45,124 bases of DNA from an uncultured Christensenella sp. (GTDB lineage Bacteria; Bacillota; Clostridia; Christensenellales; Borkfalkiaceae): positions 29,649 to 74,772 of the forward strand of contig CAJTRW010000006.1 in assembly GCA_910578765.1 (NCBI GenBank), read 5' to 3'. Under the pieces are notes generated by a model, which did no database searches, was not told the origin of the DNA, and worked only from the letters and a program-made list of their open reading frames with translations. Numbering within the stretch: the first letter of the stretch is position 1; each line of letters opens with the position of its first letter. The position numbers were made by a program, and so were the translations under genes. This document shows positions 1 to 8,229 of this stretch, piece after piece.

Positions 1-28
1 CCGCTCTATTCGTTTTATAATGAATAAT

Positions 29-1105
29 TCATTTATCTTTGCCCGACGCCCTATGTTCCGAAAAATATTTTTTATTGCCGAGATAATTTTCATTAAGCGG
101 TTTTATCGCACCCGCCGCCTCGTTGCAGGCGTTAGCTTTTTCTATATCTCCCATTCTGTCGTAAAGCACGCAAAGCTGCATGTACGGAATAAAACCGCTG
201 TAATCCAGATTTTCAAAAGCGCCGTCGCGCGCGGACGAAGGCGTTTTAAGCGCGGCTTCGTACCAATAGACGGCGGCAAGGTTGTCGCCCTTTTGCATAA
301 AATACCCGCCGAGAATACAACAAGCCTCTGGCATAGGAGGCGCAAACGTAAAACTGCGCAACAGCGCCGCAACGGCGCGCGACTCGTCCCCAGTCAACAT
401 ATAAGCGCGGTAAAGATTGAGACATGCTTCCGTTTTGTTTACATACCAGCCGTCGCCGTTTAAAAAGTCCTCCAATACGGCGGCGGCTTCCCGCGGCATG
501 TTGTTGAAAAGCAGCTCTCTGCCGTAGTAAAATTTTTGGCGCGGTCCGAAAACCGCCCCCGCGGCTATTTGTTTCTGCAATATGCGCAAATTGCGCATAG
601 GCTCGTTTTCCTTTACTTTTTTATGATAAATTACGGCGTCGGAATACAATATTCGCCCCCGCGGCGTCACGGACTCGTGAACAGCCCCTTCGAATTCAAA
701 TCCCATGCCGTTTCTGAAAATGCGCTCCCGATTGTAAACGAAGGTAGGAACGTCTCCGTCGAAAGAAGCGGCATACGGCAGAAAAGCCATATCGTAACGG
801 TCGAAATTTTCTTTCAGCCGTAAAATTTTTTCGCAGTTTTCGTCGGTTATAACGTCGTCGGCGTCAAGCCACATAACAAGGTCGCAGTCGGCTTTTCCGA
901 AAGCGTAATTACGCGCGGCGGAAAAATCGTCCCGCCAGGCAAAAAAGTAAACCGCGTCGGTAAATTTTTTGGCCTCCGTGACGGTTTCGTCTGTCGACCC
1001 CGTATCGACGACGATAATTTCGTCGGCAAATTTGGACGCGCAGTTAAGACAACGCGCTATTACGTCCTGCTCGTCTTTAACAATAAGACAAACGCTTAAA
1101 GTCAT
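29..1105 (-). CDS. Family 2 glycosyltransferase with TPR-like C-terminal half
   Basis: The 358-residue protein opens with the GT2 nucleotide-sugar fold: SVCLIVKDE at residues 3-11, VVDTGSTDET near 33-42, and the metal-binding DxD-type motif WLDADD near 78-83. The second half (about 190-340) is rich in alternating helices with TPR-like spacing (for example YFMQKGDNLAAVYWYEAAL), as in the common 'TPR domain-containing glycosyltransferase' family. Such enzymes add sugars to proteins, glycans or lipids; acceptor and donor cannot be read here. No signal peptide or membrane segment is visible, so it is probably cytoplasmic. The ATG at 1105 is preceded by AAAGGAG at a good distance. The gene stands alone, downstream of the non-coding array on the same strand. 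Fold assignment is sure, specific role unknown. Confidence 0.93.
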   Translation of the reverse strand: MTLSVCLIVKDEQDVIARCLNCASKFADEIIVVDTGSTDETVTEAKKFTDAVYFFAWRDDFSAARNYAFGKADCDLVMWLDADDVITDENCEKILRLKENFDRYDMAFLPYAASFDGDVPTFVYNRERIFRNGMGFEFEGAVHESVTPRGRILYSDAVIYHKKVKENEPMRNLRILQKQIAAGAVFGPRQKFYYGRELLFNNMPREAAAVLEDFLNGDGWYVNKTEACLNLYRAYMLTGDESRAVAALLRSFTFAPPMPEACCILGGYFMQKGDNLAAVYWYEAALKTPSSARDGAFENLDYSGFIPYMQLCVLYDRMGDIEKANACNEAAGAIKPLNENYLGNKKYFSEHRASGKDK

Positions 1106-1130
1106 ATTCCGCTCCTTTCAAGGTTATACC

Positions 1131-1160
1131 ATTATATGCAGGCGGAAATTTACACGTACA
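1131..1160 (-). promoter_or_regulatory. Possible promoter of the glycosyltransferase gene
   Basis: A perfect TATAAT lies on the minus strand at 1136-1131, 25 bases upstream of the ATG. No convincing -35 box is seen at 16-18 bases. The site lies after the terminator of the non-coding transcript, so the gene needs its own start. Confidence 0.35.
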
Positions 1161-1171
1161 TTAAGGGCATG

Positions 1172-1246
1172 AAAAAAACCCAACCGCTTTACGAAAAAGC
1201 TAATGTCTTAAAGACAGGCGCAATTGCCGACGTTAAGGCAAGGTTG
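1172..1246 (-). terminator. Branched 3' end and terminator of the non-coding transcript
   Basis: Read on the minus strand, CAACC (1246-1242) can pair with GGTTG (1185-1181). This encloses three small hairpins: TTGCC/GGCAA, GTCTT/AAGAC and GCTTT/AAAGC. The closing helix is followed by GG and seven Ts. A perfect 16-base palindrome (1257-1272) lies just before it. Confidence 0.55.
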
Positions 1247-1349
1247 AGCTAGTTTCGCCTTTTTAAAAAGGCAGGACGGCAGCCCCTTCACTACTCCAAT
1301 TTCGTTTCAGTCCGCCGGTCAATGCACACGGCGGAATCCGGAATCCGTA

Positions 1350-2105
1350 TTTTTTCCTTTCGTATACGGCAGAGCGAAGCGCAGGCCGCACAGAAAATCG
1401 ACGGGCACCGTAAGTATTGAAAAACGCCTCCGAAGCAGTCAGGTATTGAGAACTGTAATCATCCCTATCACGGCCGGAACGCAGCCAAACAGGACAGTGA
1501 AGCGCAGGCCGCACAGAAAACCGACGTGCATCGTAAGTATTGCTACACGCCCCCGAAGCAGTCAGGTATTGAGAGATGTAGGCAACGTTAACATTGCCGG
1601 AACGCAGCCAAACAGGTTAAGTGAAGCGCAGGCCGCACAGCTAACAAACGCACGGGGTACGTATAGTGCCGGTATCCTGAGGAAGTCAGGTAATTAGAAT
1701 CGTACGCACCCCCATTACCGCCGGAACGCAGCCAAACAGGTTAAGTGAAGCGCAGGCCGCACAGCTAACCTACGTGCAGAGTACGTACCGTTCCTGTAAC
1801 CTGAGGAAGTCAGGCAATAAGAGAAGTACGCATTGACACTATTGCCGGAACGCAGCCAAGCAGGTTAAGTGAAGCGCAGGCCGCACAGCTAACAAACGCG
1901 CGGGGTAAGCAACGTCCCGCATGCCCGACGCCGTAAGGTATCGTGCATTGTACGCATGATTAGTGAAACCGGAACGCAGCCAAACAGGACAGTGAAGCGC
2001 AGGCCGCACAGCTAAGGTACGTGCCGGAAAAGCACTGTAATACGCGCCGGAGGCTGACAGGTATTGCGCACGGTACGCAGATTCAACACTACCGGAACGC
2101 AGCCA
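1350..2105 (-). repeat. Tandem array of 123-124-bp modules
   Basis: Full units start with CCGGAACGCAGCC (plus-strand reading) at 1474, 1597, 1721, 1845 and 1969. A degenerate unit lies on the left (about 1350-1473) and a short start of another unit at 2092-2105. The motif GAAGCGCAGGCCGCACAG occurs once in each unit. Two flavours of the constant block alternate: one with AGGACAGTG (units at 1474 and 1969) and one with AGGTTAAGTG (1597, 1721, 1845). The units at 1597 and 1721 share CCTGAGGAAGTCAGG, a perfect 5-bp hairpin. Confidence 0.9.
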
Positions 2106-2137
2106 ATAAAAACATTAGGCTTGCCGACCTGTAAATT

Positions 2138-2166
2138 ATTATAACACCGCCAAAACGTTTTTGCAA
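2138..2166 (-). promoter_or_regulatory. Promoter of the non-coding array
   Basis: The minus strand shows TTGCAA (2166-2161), a 17-base spacer and a perfect TATAAT (2143-2138). The transcript would start near 2131, just before the first array unit. The -35 box sits directly against the tail of the clpC terminator. Confidence 0.7.
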
Positions 2167-2169
2167 TAA

Positions 2170-2209
2170 AATAATAAAGCCGCGCTTTAAAAAGCGCGGC
2201 TTTATTATT
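2170..2209 (-). terminator. Rho-independent terminator of mcsA-mcsB-clpC
   Basis: A perfect inverted repeat has 19-base arms (2170-2188 and 2191-2209) and a 2-base centre. Its GC-rich core AAAGCCGCGCTTT is followed on the minus strand by a T-rich tail. The clpC stop codon lies within the first arm. Confidence 0.92.
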
Positions 2210-4730
2210 AATTTTTGTCCGAACGGAATGTTAAATCGCCGTCTTTTACGTCTACGGTTACGGTTTCGCCCGAAAGGACTTTCCCCGCAAGGATTTCGTC
2301 CGAAAGTCTGTCTTCTATGCGTCTTTGTATGGTTCTTTTCAACGGGCGCGCGCCGTACATGTCGTTGTAGCCCTCTTCAACAAGTTTTGAAAGCGCGCTT
2401 TCGGTCACGACAAGCGACACATTTCTGTCACGCAGGCGCACGGTAAGCTCCTCTATAATTTTTTTACATATCTGACCGGCCTCTTCCTTTGTCAGCTTAC
2501 GGAAAATTATAATATCGTCAAGCCTGTTTAAAAATTCGGGTTTGAACTGCTCGCGCAGAGCCTCGTTTATATTGTCCTTCATATTGTCGTAGCCGTCACT
2601 GTCGGGCGACGCAAAGCCGAAATTGGACATCTTCTTTATCTGTCCGGCGCCGACGTTCGAGGTCATGATTATTATCGTATTTTTGAAATTTATAACCCTG
2701 CCCTTACTGTCGGTAAGTCTGCCGTCGTCCAAAATTTGCAAAAGGATATTGAACACGTCGGGGTGGGCTTTTTCAACCTCGTCGAAAAGTACTACGCTGT
2801 AAGGCTTCCTTCTCACCTTTTCGGTAAGCTGACCGCCGTTATTGTCGTCGTAGCCGATATATCCCGGGGGCGCGCCTATCAGCTTGGAAACGGAGTGTTT
2901 TTCCATAAATTCCGACATGTCGAGCCTTATCATAAGCCTTTCGTCGCCGAACATGCTTTCCGCAAGCGCCTTGGCAAGGTCGGTTTTACCTACGCCGGTA
3001 GGACCTACGAATATGAACGAGCCTATCGGCTTGTTCGGCTCTGCAAGTCCCGCGCGGGCGCGGCGTATTGCCTTTGAAACGGCGGACACCGCCTCGTCCT
3101 GACCTATTATGCGTTTATGAAGGTTTTCTTCAAGATGAAGAAGCTTTTCACTCTCCTGCTCGGTAAGCTTTATTACGGGAACGCCTGTCCAGCCGCTTAC
3201 GATATCCGCAATTTCATCGCTGCCGATTTTCGGCGCGGTGGTCTGCTTTTCACCTTTCCAGTCGGAGTTGAGTTTGTTTATCTGCTCCTGAATGCTATTC
3301 ATTTCTTCAACAAGCTTTTGCGCCTGAGAATAATTTTCGCCCTTTGCCGCCTTGTTTTTTTCAAGGGTAAGACGCTTTAATTTTTCTTCCAGCTCCCTTA
3401 CTTCTTCGGGACTGTTAAGACTGTTTAAACGGGCGCGTGAAGCCGCCTCGTCTATGAGGTCAATCGCCTTATCGGGAAGATACCTGTCGGTAATATACCT
3501 GTCGGAAAGGGTAGCCGCCGCAATTATCGCCTCGTCTGTAATTACTACTTTATGGTGCGCTTCGTACTTGTCGCGCAAGCCGCGTAATATTGCTATTGTA
3601 TCCTCGACGGTGGGCTCCTCAACCTGAACGGGCGTAAAACGGCGTTCCAGCGCGGCGTCTTTTTCTATATACTTTCTGTATTCCTCCAACGTGGTCGCGC
3701 CGATGGTCTGCAACTCGCCGCGGGCAAGCATGGGTTTTAAAATGTTAGCCGCGTCCAGATTTCCGTCCGAGGTGGAACCCGCGCCGACTATGTTGTGAAT
3801 TTCGTCTATAAAAAGTATTACGTTGCCGCTGTTTTTAATGGAATTGATTGCGTTTTTAAGCCTTTCCTCGAAGTCGCCGCGGTACTTAGCGCCCGCAACC
3901 ATTCCCGCAAGGTCCAGGGAAAAGACTATCTTGTTTTTGAGCAGGTCCGGAACTTCGTTTTTTATTATCGCCTGCGCAAGCCCCTCCACCACGGCGCTTT
4001 TACCGACGCCCGGTTCGCCTATCAAAACGGGGTTGTTTTTCGTGCGGCGCGACAAAACCTGTATAATTTTATCTATTTCCTTTTTTCTGCCGATTACGGG
4101 GTCAATCTTACCCTCGCGCGCCTTCTGGGTCAAATCCGTTCCGTATTGCAGGATATTTCTGTCAAGCCCTTTTTCGGATTTATGCTCTGCGGATTTCTGC
4201 TTTTCCGTCCCCTTGGACTGCGGTGCGCCGAAGAACGCTTTGTTTAACTGTGTAAAAGGGTCGTCGTCGCCGAATGAGTCGTCTTCCTCCAAAGAGCCGT
4301 TGTTTATTGCAAGCTCCAATTTGCTTGCAAGCTTAGGAATGTTTACGCCTATGGCGCGGAAAATGCGCATTGCCAAACACTCGCTTGAAGACATTACGGC
4401 AAGCAACATATGCTCCGTGCCCGCAAGGGAATCTTCCCCGTTAATATCTATGGAAAGCTCAAGCGCGCGTTCAATCATGTGCTTAGTGCGCGGCGTGTAA
4501 CCGTTTATGTTAGAGCGTTTGTCTATGGAACGCGCAAAATATTCGCGGTACATGGACTCGCTCACGTCGCAAGCGTTCAAAACACGGCACGCCGTACTTT
4601 CGGGACAGTTGAGCATTGCAAAAATTATATGTTCGCTGCCGATATAACTGCTGCCGTAAGCGCGGGCGGCTTCCTCGGCAAGCTCTATAACGCGTTGAAG
4701 ATTGTCGGTAAATTTATTCATATATTCCAT
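2208..4730 (-). CDS. clpC: ClpC-type AAA+ ATPase of the Clp protease
   Basis: ClpC is the hexameric unfoldase that feeds substrates to ClpP and recognises arginine-phosphorylated proteins. The 840-residue sequence has a double Clp-N repeat (about 1-150) and a first AAA+ module with Walker A GEPGVGKS near 240 and Walker B LFIDEIHN. A UVR-like coiled middle segment lies near 440-480, and the second module has Walker A GPTGVGKT near 576. The C-terminal small domain contains YGARPLKRTIQ. The UVR/M-domain insertion and length separate it from ClpB and ClpA. The ATG at 4730 follows GGAGGTGAC. It starts 16 bases after the mcsB stop and is the last gene of the operon. Confidence 0.97.
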   Translation of the reverse strand: MEYMNKFTDNLQRVIELAEEAARAYGSSYIGSEHIIFAMLNCPESTACRVLNACDVSESMYREYFARSIDKRSNINGYTPRTKHMIERALELSIDINGEDSLAGTEHMLLAVMSSSECLAMRIFRAIGVNIPKLASKLELAINNGSLEEDDSFGDDDPFTQLNKAFFGAPQSKGTEKQKSAEHKSEKGLDRNILQYGTDLTQKAREGKIDPVIGRKKEIDKIIQVLSRRTKNNPVLIGEPGVGKSAVVEGLAQAIIKNEVPDLLKNKIVFSLDLAGMVAGAKYRGDFEERLKNAINSIKNSGNVILFIDEIHNIVGAGSTSDGNLDAANILKPMLARGELQTIGATTLEEYRKYIEKDAALERRFTPVQVEEPTVEDTIAILRGLRDKYEAHHKVVITDEAIIAAATLSDRYITDRYLPDKAIDLIDEAASRARLNSLNSPEEVRELEEKLKRLTLEKNKAAKGENYSQAQKLVEEMNSIQEQINKLNSDWKGEKQTTAPKIGSDEIADIVSGWTGVPVIKLTEQESEKLLHLEENLHKRIIGQDEAVSAVSKAIRRARAGLAEPNKPIGSFIFVGPTGVGKTDLAKALAESMFGDERLMIRLDMSEFMEKHSVSKLIGAPPGYIGYDDNNGGQLTEKVRRKPYSVVLFDEVEKAHPDVFNILLQILDDGRLTDSKGRVINFKNTIIIMTSNVGAGQIKKMSNFGFASPDSDGYDNMKDNINEALREQFKPEFLNRLDDIIIFRKLTKEEAGQICKKIIEELTVRLRDRNVSLVVTESALSKLVEEGYNDMYGARPLKRTIQRRIEDRLSDEILAGKVLSGETVTVDVKDGDLTFRSDKN

Positions 4731-4746
4731 AATATTGTCACCTCCG

Positions 4747-5757
4747 TTATTCGGTCAATTTCTTTAATTCTTTAGCGCAGAATCTCGCGCGGTAAACGTC
4801 GCGCTCCAAAGGAGTAAGCGGTTTGCCCGCCGCGGCGGTAATGTTCGACGGGCGAAGCTTTACCACAAGGTCGTCCATTTTCGTTACGTCGGGTATGTTG
4901 ATATAGCCCAAACATGCGCCGAGCTTGGCTTTCGCCGTCAGTTTGACGAATTCGCGCGTGGAAAGCTTTGCGCAATTAGTAAGTATGCCGTACGCGCGCA
5001 TACACTCGTCGCGTATATCAAGCGCGGAGGAACCGCTCATAAGATTGCGGCGTTCGGCTTCCTCAAGCTGGCACACCTTTCTTACAACGCCCTCCACCTG
5101 CGTCAGAATTTCGTCCTCCGTGACTCCCAAGGTCACTTCGTTGCTTATCTGGTACATGTATCCCTCTGCCTCGCTCCCCTCGCCGTACACGCCGCGGACT
5201 GTAAGCCCGAGACGGGAAATACTTCTTATAACGTTTTGCATAAGTCCGTTGACGGTCATCGCCGGAAGGAAAAGCATTACCGAAGCGCGAAGCCCCGTGC
5301 CGAGATTTGTGGGGCACGCCGTGAGGAAACCGAGCTGTTCGTCGAAAGCGAACTTCATACTGCCACTTATGCGGTTGTCAATCTCAGACATGGTTTCGTA
5401 AGCAAGACGCAAATCGAGTCCCTTTACAAAACACTGCTCGCGGATATGGTCTTCCTCGTTTATCATAATGGAAACGCTTTCCTCGCCGTTAATAAGCGCG
5501 GCGGCATAGCGTTTGTTTTTTATAAGCTTGGGGCTTATAAGGTGATTTTCCATAAGGCAAACCGCCTGCTCGTCGGGAATAACGTCCATGTAGTGCAGCG
5601 TGAATTCGTCCATGCCCGAAACGCCCGAGGAGATAAGCCTTATAATTTCCTTTGCCTGTTTTTCGCCTTTGAGATGGAACGGAAAAGGATAGCCTTCGAG
5701 ATTTCTCGCAAGACGCACGCGCGTTGAGACGACCGTGCCTTCGGCTACTCTATCCAT
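4747..5757 (-). CDS. mcsB: Protein-arginine kinase McsB
   Basis: McsB phosphorylates arginines on damaged proteins, marking them for ClpCP. The 336-residue protein has the ATP:guanido phosphotransferase fold: an STRVRLARN nucleotide-binding motif near residue 11 and the CPTNLGTGLRAS loop with the conserved Cys at 148. It is somewhat shorter at the N-terminus than the Bacillus enzyme (about 363 residues), since the arginine-rich motif starts only ten residues in. Its start overlaps the end of mcsA by 8 bases, so the two are translationally coupled; activation of McsB by McsA is known for the family. No CtsR repressor gene accompanies the operon here. Confidence 0.96.
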   Translation of the reverse strand: MDRVAEGTVVSTRVRLARNLEGYPFPFHLKGEKQAKEIIRLISSGVSGMDEFTLHYMDVIPDEQAVCLMENHLISPKLIKNKRYAAALINGEESVSIMINEEDHIREQCFVKGLDLRLAYETMSEIDNRISGSMKFAFDEQLGFLTACPTNLGTGLRASVMLFLPAMTVNGLMQNVIRSISRLGLTVRGVYGEGSEAEGYMYQISNEVTLGVTEDEILTQVEGVVRKVCQLEEAERRNLMSGSSALDIRDECMRAYGILTNCAKLSTREFVKLTAKAKLGACLGYINIPDVTKMDDLVVKLRPSNITAAAGKPLTPLERDVYRARFCAKELKKLTE

Positions 5758-6238
5758 TGCTTTCTCCCCCTTTTAGAATTTTCTTTATTTCGTCAATGCG
5801 TTTATTAAGCCTGCCCGCCTCTATAAATCTTTTTCCGCTTAAAGCCGCTTCAAGCTGTTCCTGCAAAGCTTTAAGTTGACGGTAAAGTCCAAGCTCGTCG
5901 TTGTTTTTGCCGACCTTGCCGACGTGCTGTACTTTACCCTGAATTTGGCGTATAGACGGAATAAGATCCTCTTTGAAAACGTCGTAACAGCTTGTGCAGC
6001 CCAAAAGACCGGTACGCTCGTAATCCGCGTAAGTAGTGCCGCAAACGGGACATGCTTTTGCACGCACTTTTTTGGGCCCGAAAAATCCCGCCACCAGACC
6101 GGAATCCGCCTTGGCGGTAAACCCGTCGTATAAGTCGGCATAGCATGCGGCGCAGAGATTGCACTCGAACCTTTTTCCGTTGGTTACCTGAACGTAGTTT
6201 ACCGTTGCGGTGTTTTTGTTACAGCGTTGACAGAGCAT
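5750..6238 (-). CDS. mcsA: McsA, zinc-binding activator of McsB
   Basis: The 162-residue protein carries the typical paired zinc-knuckle cysteines: C3/C6, C26/C29/C32, C63/C66 and C81/C84. A C-terminal UVR-type helical hairpin follows at about 120-160 (LQEQLEAALSGKRFIEAGRLNKRIDEI would be its core; only short parts are diagnostic). McsA binds and stimulates the McsB kinase and helps sense stress. It is the first gene of mcsA-mcsB-clpC and follows a good promoter at 6269-6296. Length and motif order match the family. Confidence 0.94.
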   Translation of the reverse strand: MLCQRCNKNTATVNYVQVTNGKRFECNLCAACYADLYDGFTAKADSGLVAGFFGPKKVRAKACPVCGTTYADYERTGLLGCTSCYDVFKEDLIPSIRQIQGKVQHVGKVGKNNDELGLYRQLKALQEQLEAALSGKRFIEAGRLNKRIDEIKKILKGGESNG

Positions 6239-6268
6239 AAATTTATTACCTTTTGTGTTTTCTCTTAT

Positions 6269-6296
6269 ATTATAATACTTTTTCGCGGCGAGTAAA
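6269..6296 (-). promoter_or_regulatory. Promoter of mcsA-mcsB-clpC
   Basis: The minus strand shows TTTACT (6296-6291), a 16-base spacer and a perfect TATAAT (6274-6269), 31 bases before the mcsA start. I see no tandem GGTCAAA heptads of a CtsR operator around it. Confidence 0.72.
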
Positions 6297-6349
6297 CATT
6301 TTTTACCCGCCGCCGCGCAAAAAAATTTATATTTTTTTATCGATTGTGA

Positions 6350-6378
6350 TTGAATTAATTTTTTCGCTGTGATATACT
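6350..6378 (+). promoter_or_regulatory. Promoter of the NifU-like/GGGtGRT pair
   Basis: TTGAAT (6350-6355), a 17-base spacer and TATACT (6373-6378) lie on the plus strand. This promoter shows that translation starts at 6432 rather than at the upstream ATG at 6369, which would precede the transcript start. Confidence 0.75.
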
Positions 6379-6431
6379 GTACTGGTAAACGACGCGGCGA
6401 TGCCGCTTTAAAAAAATCGGAGGAAAACGTA

Positions 6432-7157
6432 ATGCATTATTCTAAAGACATTGAAAATATGATTTGCGTTGCCAAGGGCGTTTCGGGCAGATTCGAACAC
6501 GGCCCCGCCCCCATTCCCGAAGAAGGGCTGTGGGTCAAGGCAAAGGAAATCAAAGATATCAAAGGTCTCACTCACGGTATCGGCTGGTGTGCGCCGCAAC
6601 AGGGCGCCTGCAAGCTTACGCTTAACGTAAAGGACGGCATAATTCAGGAATGCCTTGTGGAAACGATAGGTTGCTCGGGCATGACCCATTCGGCGGCTAT
6701 GGCGTCGGAAATTTTACCGCATAAAACAATATTGGAAGCGCTTAATACCGACCTTGTGTGCGACGCTATAAACACCGCTATGCGCGAGCTGTTTTTACAG
6801 ATAGTTTACGGCAGAACGCAGTCGGCATTTTCCGAGGACGGACTTCCCGTCGGCGCGGGACTCGAAGATTTGGGCAAAGGTCTGCGCTCGCAGGTCGGCA
6901 CAATGTACGGCACAGCTTTAAAGGGCGCGAGATATCTTGAAATGGCGGAAGGCTACGTCCTCTCCCTCGCACTCGACAAAAACAACGAAATTTGCGGTTA
7001 CAAGTTTGTTTCGCTCGGCAAAATGACAGACTTTATAAAGAAAGGTCTTACCCCTAACGAAGCGTACGAAAAATCCGTCGGAACATACGGAAGATACGAA
7101 AAAGAACAGGGAGCCGTCAAACACATCGATCCCAGAACCGATAAGGAGGTTGACTGA
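6432..7157 (+). CDS. NifU/IscU-like iron-sulfur scaffold protein
   Basis: The 241-residue protein looks like the NifU N-terminal scaffold family. It has cysteines at GWCAPQQGAC, at ECLVETIGCSGM and at LVCDAI, spaced roughly as in IscU-type scaffolds, where three cysteines hold a transient Fe-S cluster. It is longer than IscU (about 130), with an extra C-terminal region. The start is the ATG at 6432 behind GGAGG at 6419-6423; an earlier in-frame ATG overlaps the promoter and is rejected. It is two bases from the GGGtGRT gene, a pairing common in anaerobic Firmicutes. The shared task of the pair is not established. Confidence 0.85.
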   Translation: MHYSKDIENMICVAKGVSGRFEHGPAPIPEEGLWVKAKEIKDIKGLTHGIGWCAPQQGACKLTLNVKDGIIQECLVETIGCSGMTHSAAMASEILPHKTILEALNTDLVCDAINTAMRELFLQIVYGRTQSAFSEDGLPVGAGLEDLGKGLRSQVGTMYGTALKGARYLEMAEGYVLSLALDKNNEICGYKFVSLGKMTDFIKKGLTPNEAYEKSVGTYGRYEKEQGAVKHIDPRTDKEVD

Positions 7158-7159
7158 TT

Positions 7160-8164
7160 ATGGCACTTTTCGAAAGCTATGAAAGAAGAGAAAAGAAAAT
7201 TCTCGGAGTATTGAAGGAATACGGTATAAAGTCTATCGAAGAATGTAAGGACATTACCGAAAAGAAAGGCATCGACGTTGATAAAATAGTGCGCGGCACA
7301 CAACCTATCTGCTTCGAAAACGCGGTTTGGGCTTACACGGTCGGCGCGGCAATCGCCATTAAAAAGGGTTGCAAAAAGGCCGCGGACGCGGCGGCGGCTA
7401 TCGGTATCGGTTTACAGAGCTTCTGCATCCCCGGCTCCGTTGCGGAAAACAGAAAGGTAGGTCTCGGGCACGGCAACCTCGGCGCAATGCTTTTGTCGGA
7501 GGAAACGGACTGCTTCTGCTTCCTTGCGGGACACGAATCCTTTGCGGCGGCGGAAGGCGCTATTAAAATTGCCGAAAACGCAAATAAGGTGCGCGTTAAG
7601 CCTTTAAGAGTTATTTTAAACGGCTTGGGCAAGGACGCGGCTTATATAATTTCGAGAATTAACGGCTTCACGTATTGCAGAACGGAATTCGACCCTTACA
7701 CCGAAACGGTGAAAGTTACCGACAGCGTTGCATTCTCCGACGGTGCGAGAGCAAAAGTTAAATGCTACGGCGCAGACAACGTTCCCGAAGGCGTTGCTAT
7801 AATGAAGCTGGAACATGTTTCCGTTTCCATTACGGGTAACTCTACCAACCCCACCCGCTTCCAGCACCCGGTTGCAGGAACCTATAAAAAGTGGTGCGTG
7901 GAAAACGGCGTTCAGTACTTCTCGGTTGCGTCCGGCGGCGGCACGGGCAGAACGCTTCACCCCGACAATATGGCGGCAGGTCCTTCCTCTTACGGCATGA
8001 CCGACACTATGGGAAGAATGCACTCCGACGCGCAGTTCGCAGGCTCCTCCTCCGTTCCCGCTCACGTTGAGATGATGGGTTTAATCGGTATGGGCAACAA
8101 CCCTATGGTCGGCGCGACCGTTGCAGTTGCGGTTGCCGTTCAGGAAGCTATGACTAAGAAATAA
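7160..8164 (+). CDS. GGGtGRT family protein
   Basis: The family is named after the motif GGGTGRT, which is present here near residue 256 and followed by LHPDNMAAGPSSYGMTD. The 334-residue length suits the family. The role is unknown; the tight coupling to a NifU-like scaffold suggests it works with an iron-sulfur centre. The C-terminal Gly/Ala/Met-rich region (GLIGMGNNPMVGATVAVAV) is hydrophobic but reads more like a buried helix than a membrane anchor. AAGGAGG precedes the ATG at a good distance. It is the last gene before the element boundary, and its terminator is intact. Confidence 0.93.
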   Translation: MALFESYERREKKILGVLKEYGIKSIEECKDITEKKGIDVDKIVRGTQPICFENAVWAYTVGAAIAIKKGCKKAADAAAAIGIGLQSFCIPGSVAENRKVGLGHGNLGAMLLSEETDCFCFLAGHESFAAAEGAIKIAENANKVRVKPLRVILNGLGKDAAYIISRINGFTYCRTEFDPYTETVKVTDSVAFSDGARAKVKCYGADNVPEGVAIMKLEHVSVSITGNSTNPTRFQHPVAGTYKKWCVENGVQYFSVASGGGTGRTLHPDNMAAGPSSYGMTDTMGRMHSDAQFAGSSSVPAHVEMMGLIGMGNNPMVGATVAVAVAVQEAMTKK

Positions 8165-8203
8165 ACACAAGATATAGTGGTTTTAATCACCTTAATACAA
8201 AAT

Positions 8204-8229
8204 ATAGCGGCTTCTTCGGAAGCCGCTAT
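8204..8229 (+). terminator. Terminator of the GGGtGRT gene
   Basis: An 11-bp perfect stem, ATAGCGGCTTC (8204-8214) with GAAGCCGCTAT (8219-8229), closes a TTCG tetraloop and is followed by TTTTAT. Confidence 0.93.

Larger units (their letters stand above)
1172..2131 (-). ncRNA. Candidate ~960-nt modular structured RNA (unknown family)
   Basis: No credible protein frame exists between 1106 and 2207. On the minus strand the stretch has the parts of a self-contained transcription unit: a TTGCAA-17-TATAAT promoter just upstream, tandem modules of 123-124 bases, and a folded 3' end followed by seven Ts (1178-1172). Each module has a near-invariant block of about 44 bases and a variable part of about 79 bases. 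In the variable part, short hairpin stems change sequence on both arms yet stay paired, which suggests selection on RNA structure. It does not match any large bacterial RNA I can recognise. The 5' end is inferred from the promoter, the 3' end from the T run. Transcription itself is not shown. Confidence 0.6.

Noticed and set aside
1257..1272. Perfect palindrome GCCTTTTTAAAAAGGC as an independent terminator
   Set aside because: The stem is mostly A-T with no loop and no T run behind it. It is more likely part of the 3' region of the non-coding transcript.
1446..1697. Short open frames within the tandem array
   Set aside because: They simply follow the repeat, have no ribosome binding site and do not keep frame from module to module (123 versus 124 bases).
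1350..2105. CRISPR array
   Set aside because: The repeat unit is 123-124 bases. The variable parts are about 79 bases and similar to one another rather than unrelated, and no cas gene is near.
3823..4500. Long open frame antisense to clpC
   Set aside because: Low-complexity Ser/Arg/Leu-rich translation, no ribosome binding site and full overlap with a certain gene: a composition shadow.
6369..6431. N-terminal extension of the NifU-like protein
   Set aside because: The upstream ATG lies at the -10 box of the promoter, and GGAGG directs initiation at 6432.
6239..6431. CtsR or CIRCE heat-shock operator
   Set aside because: Neither tandem GGTCAAA heptads nor a TTAGCACTC-N9-GAGTGCTAA element is present.
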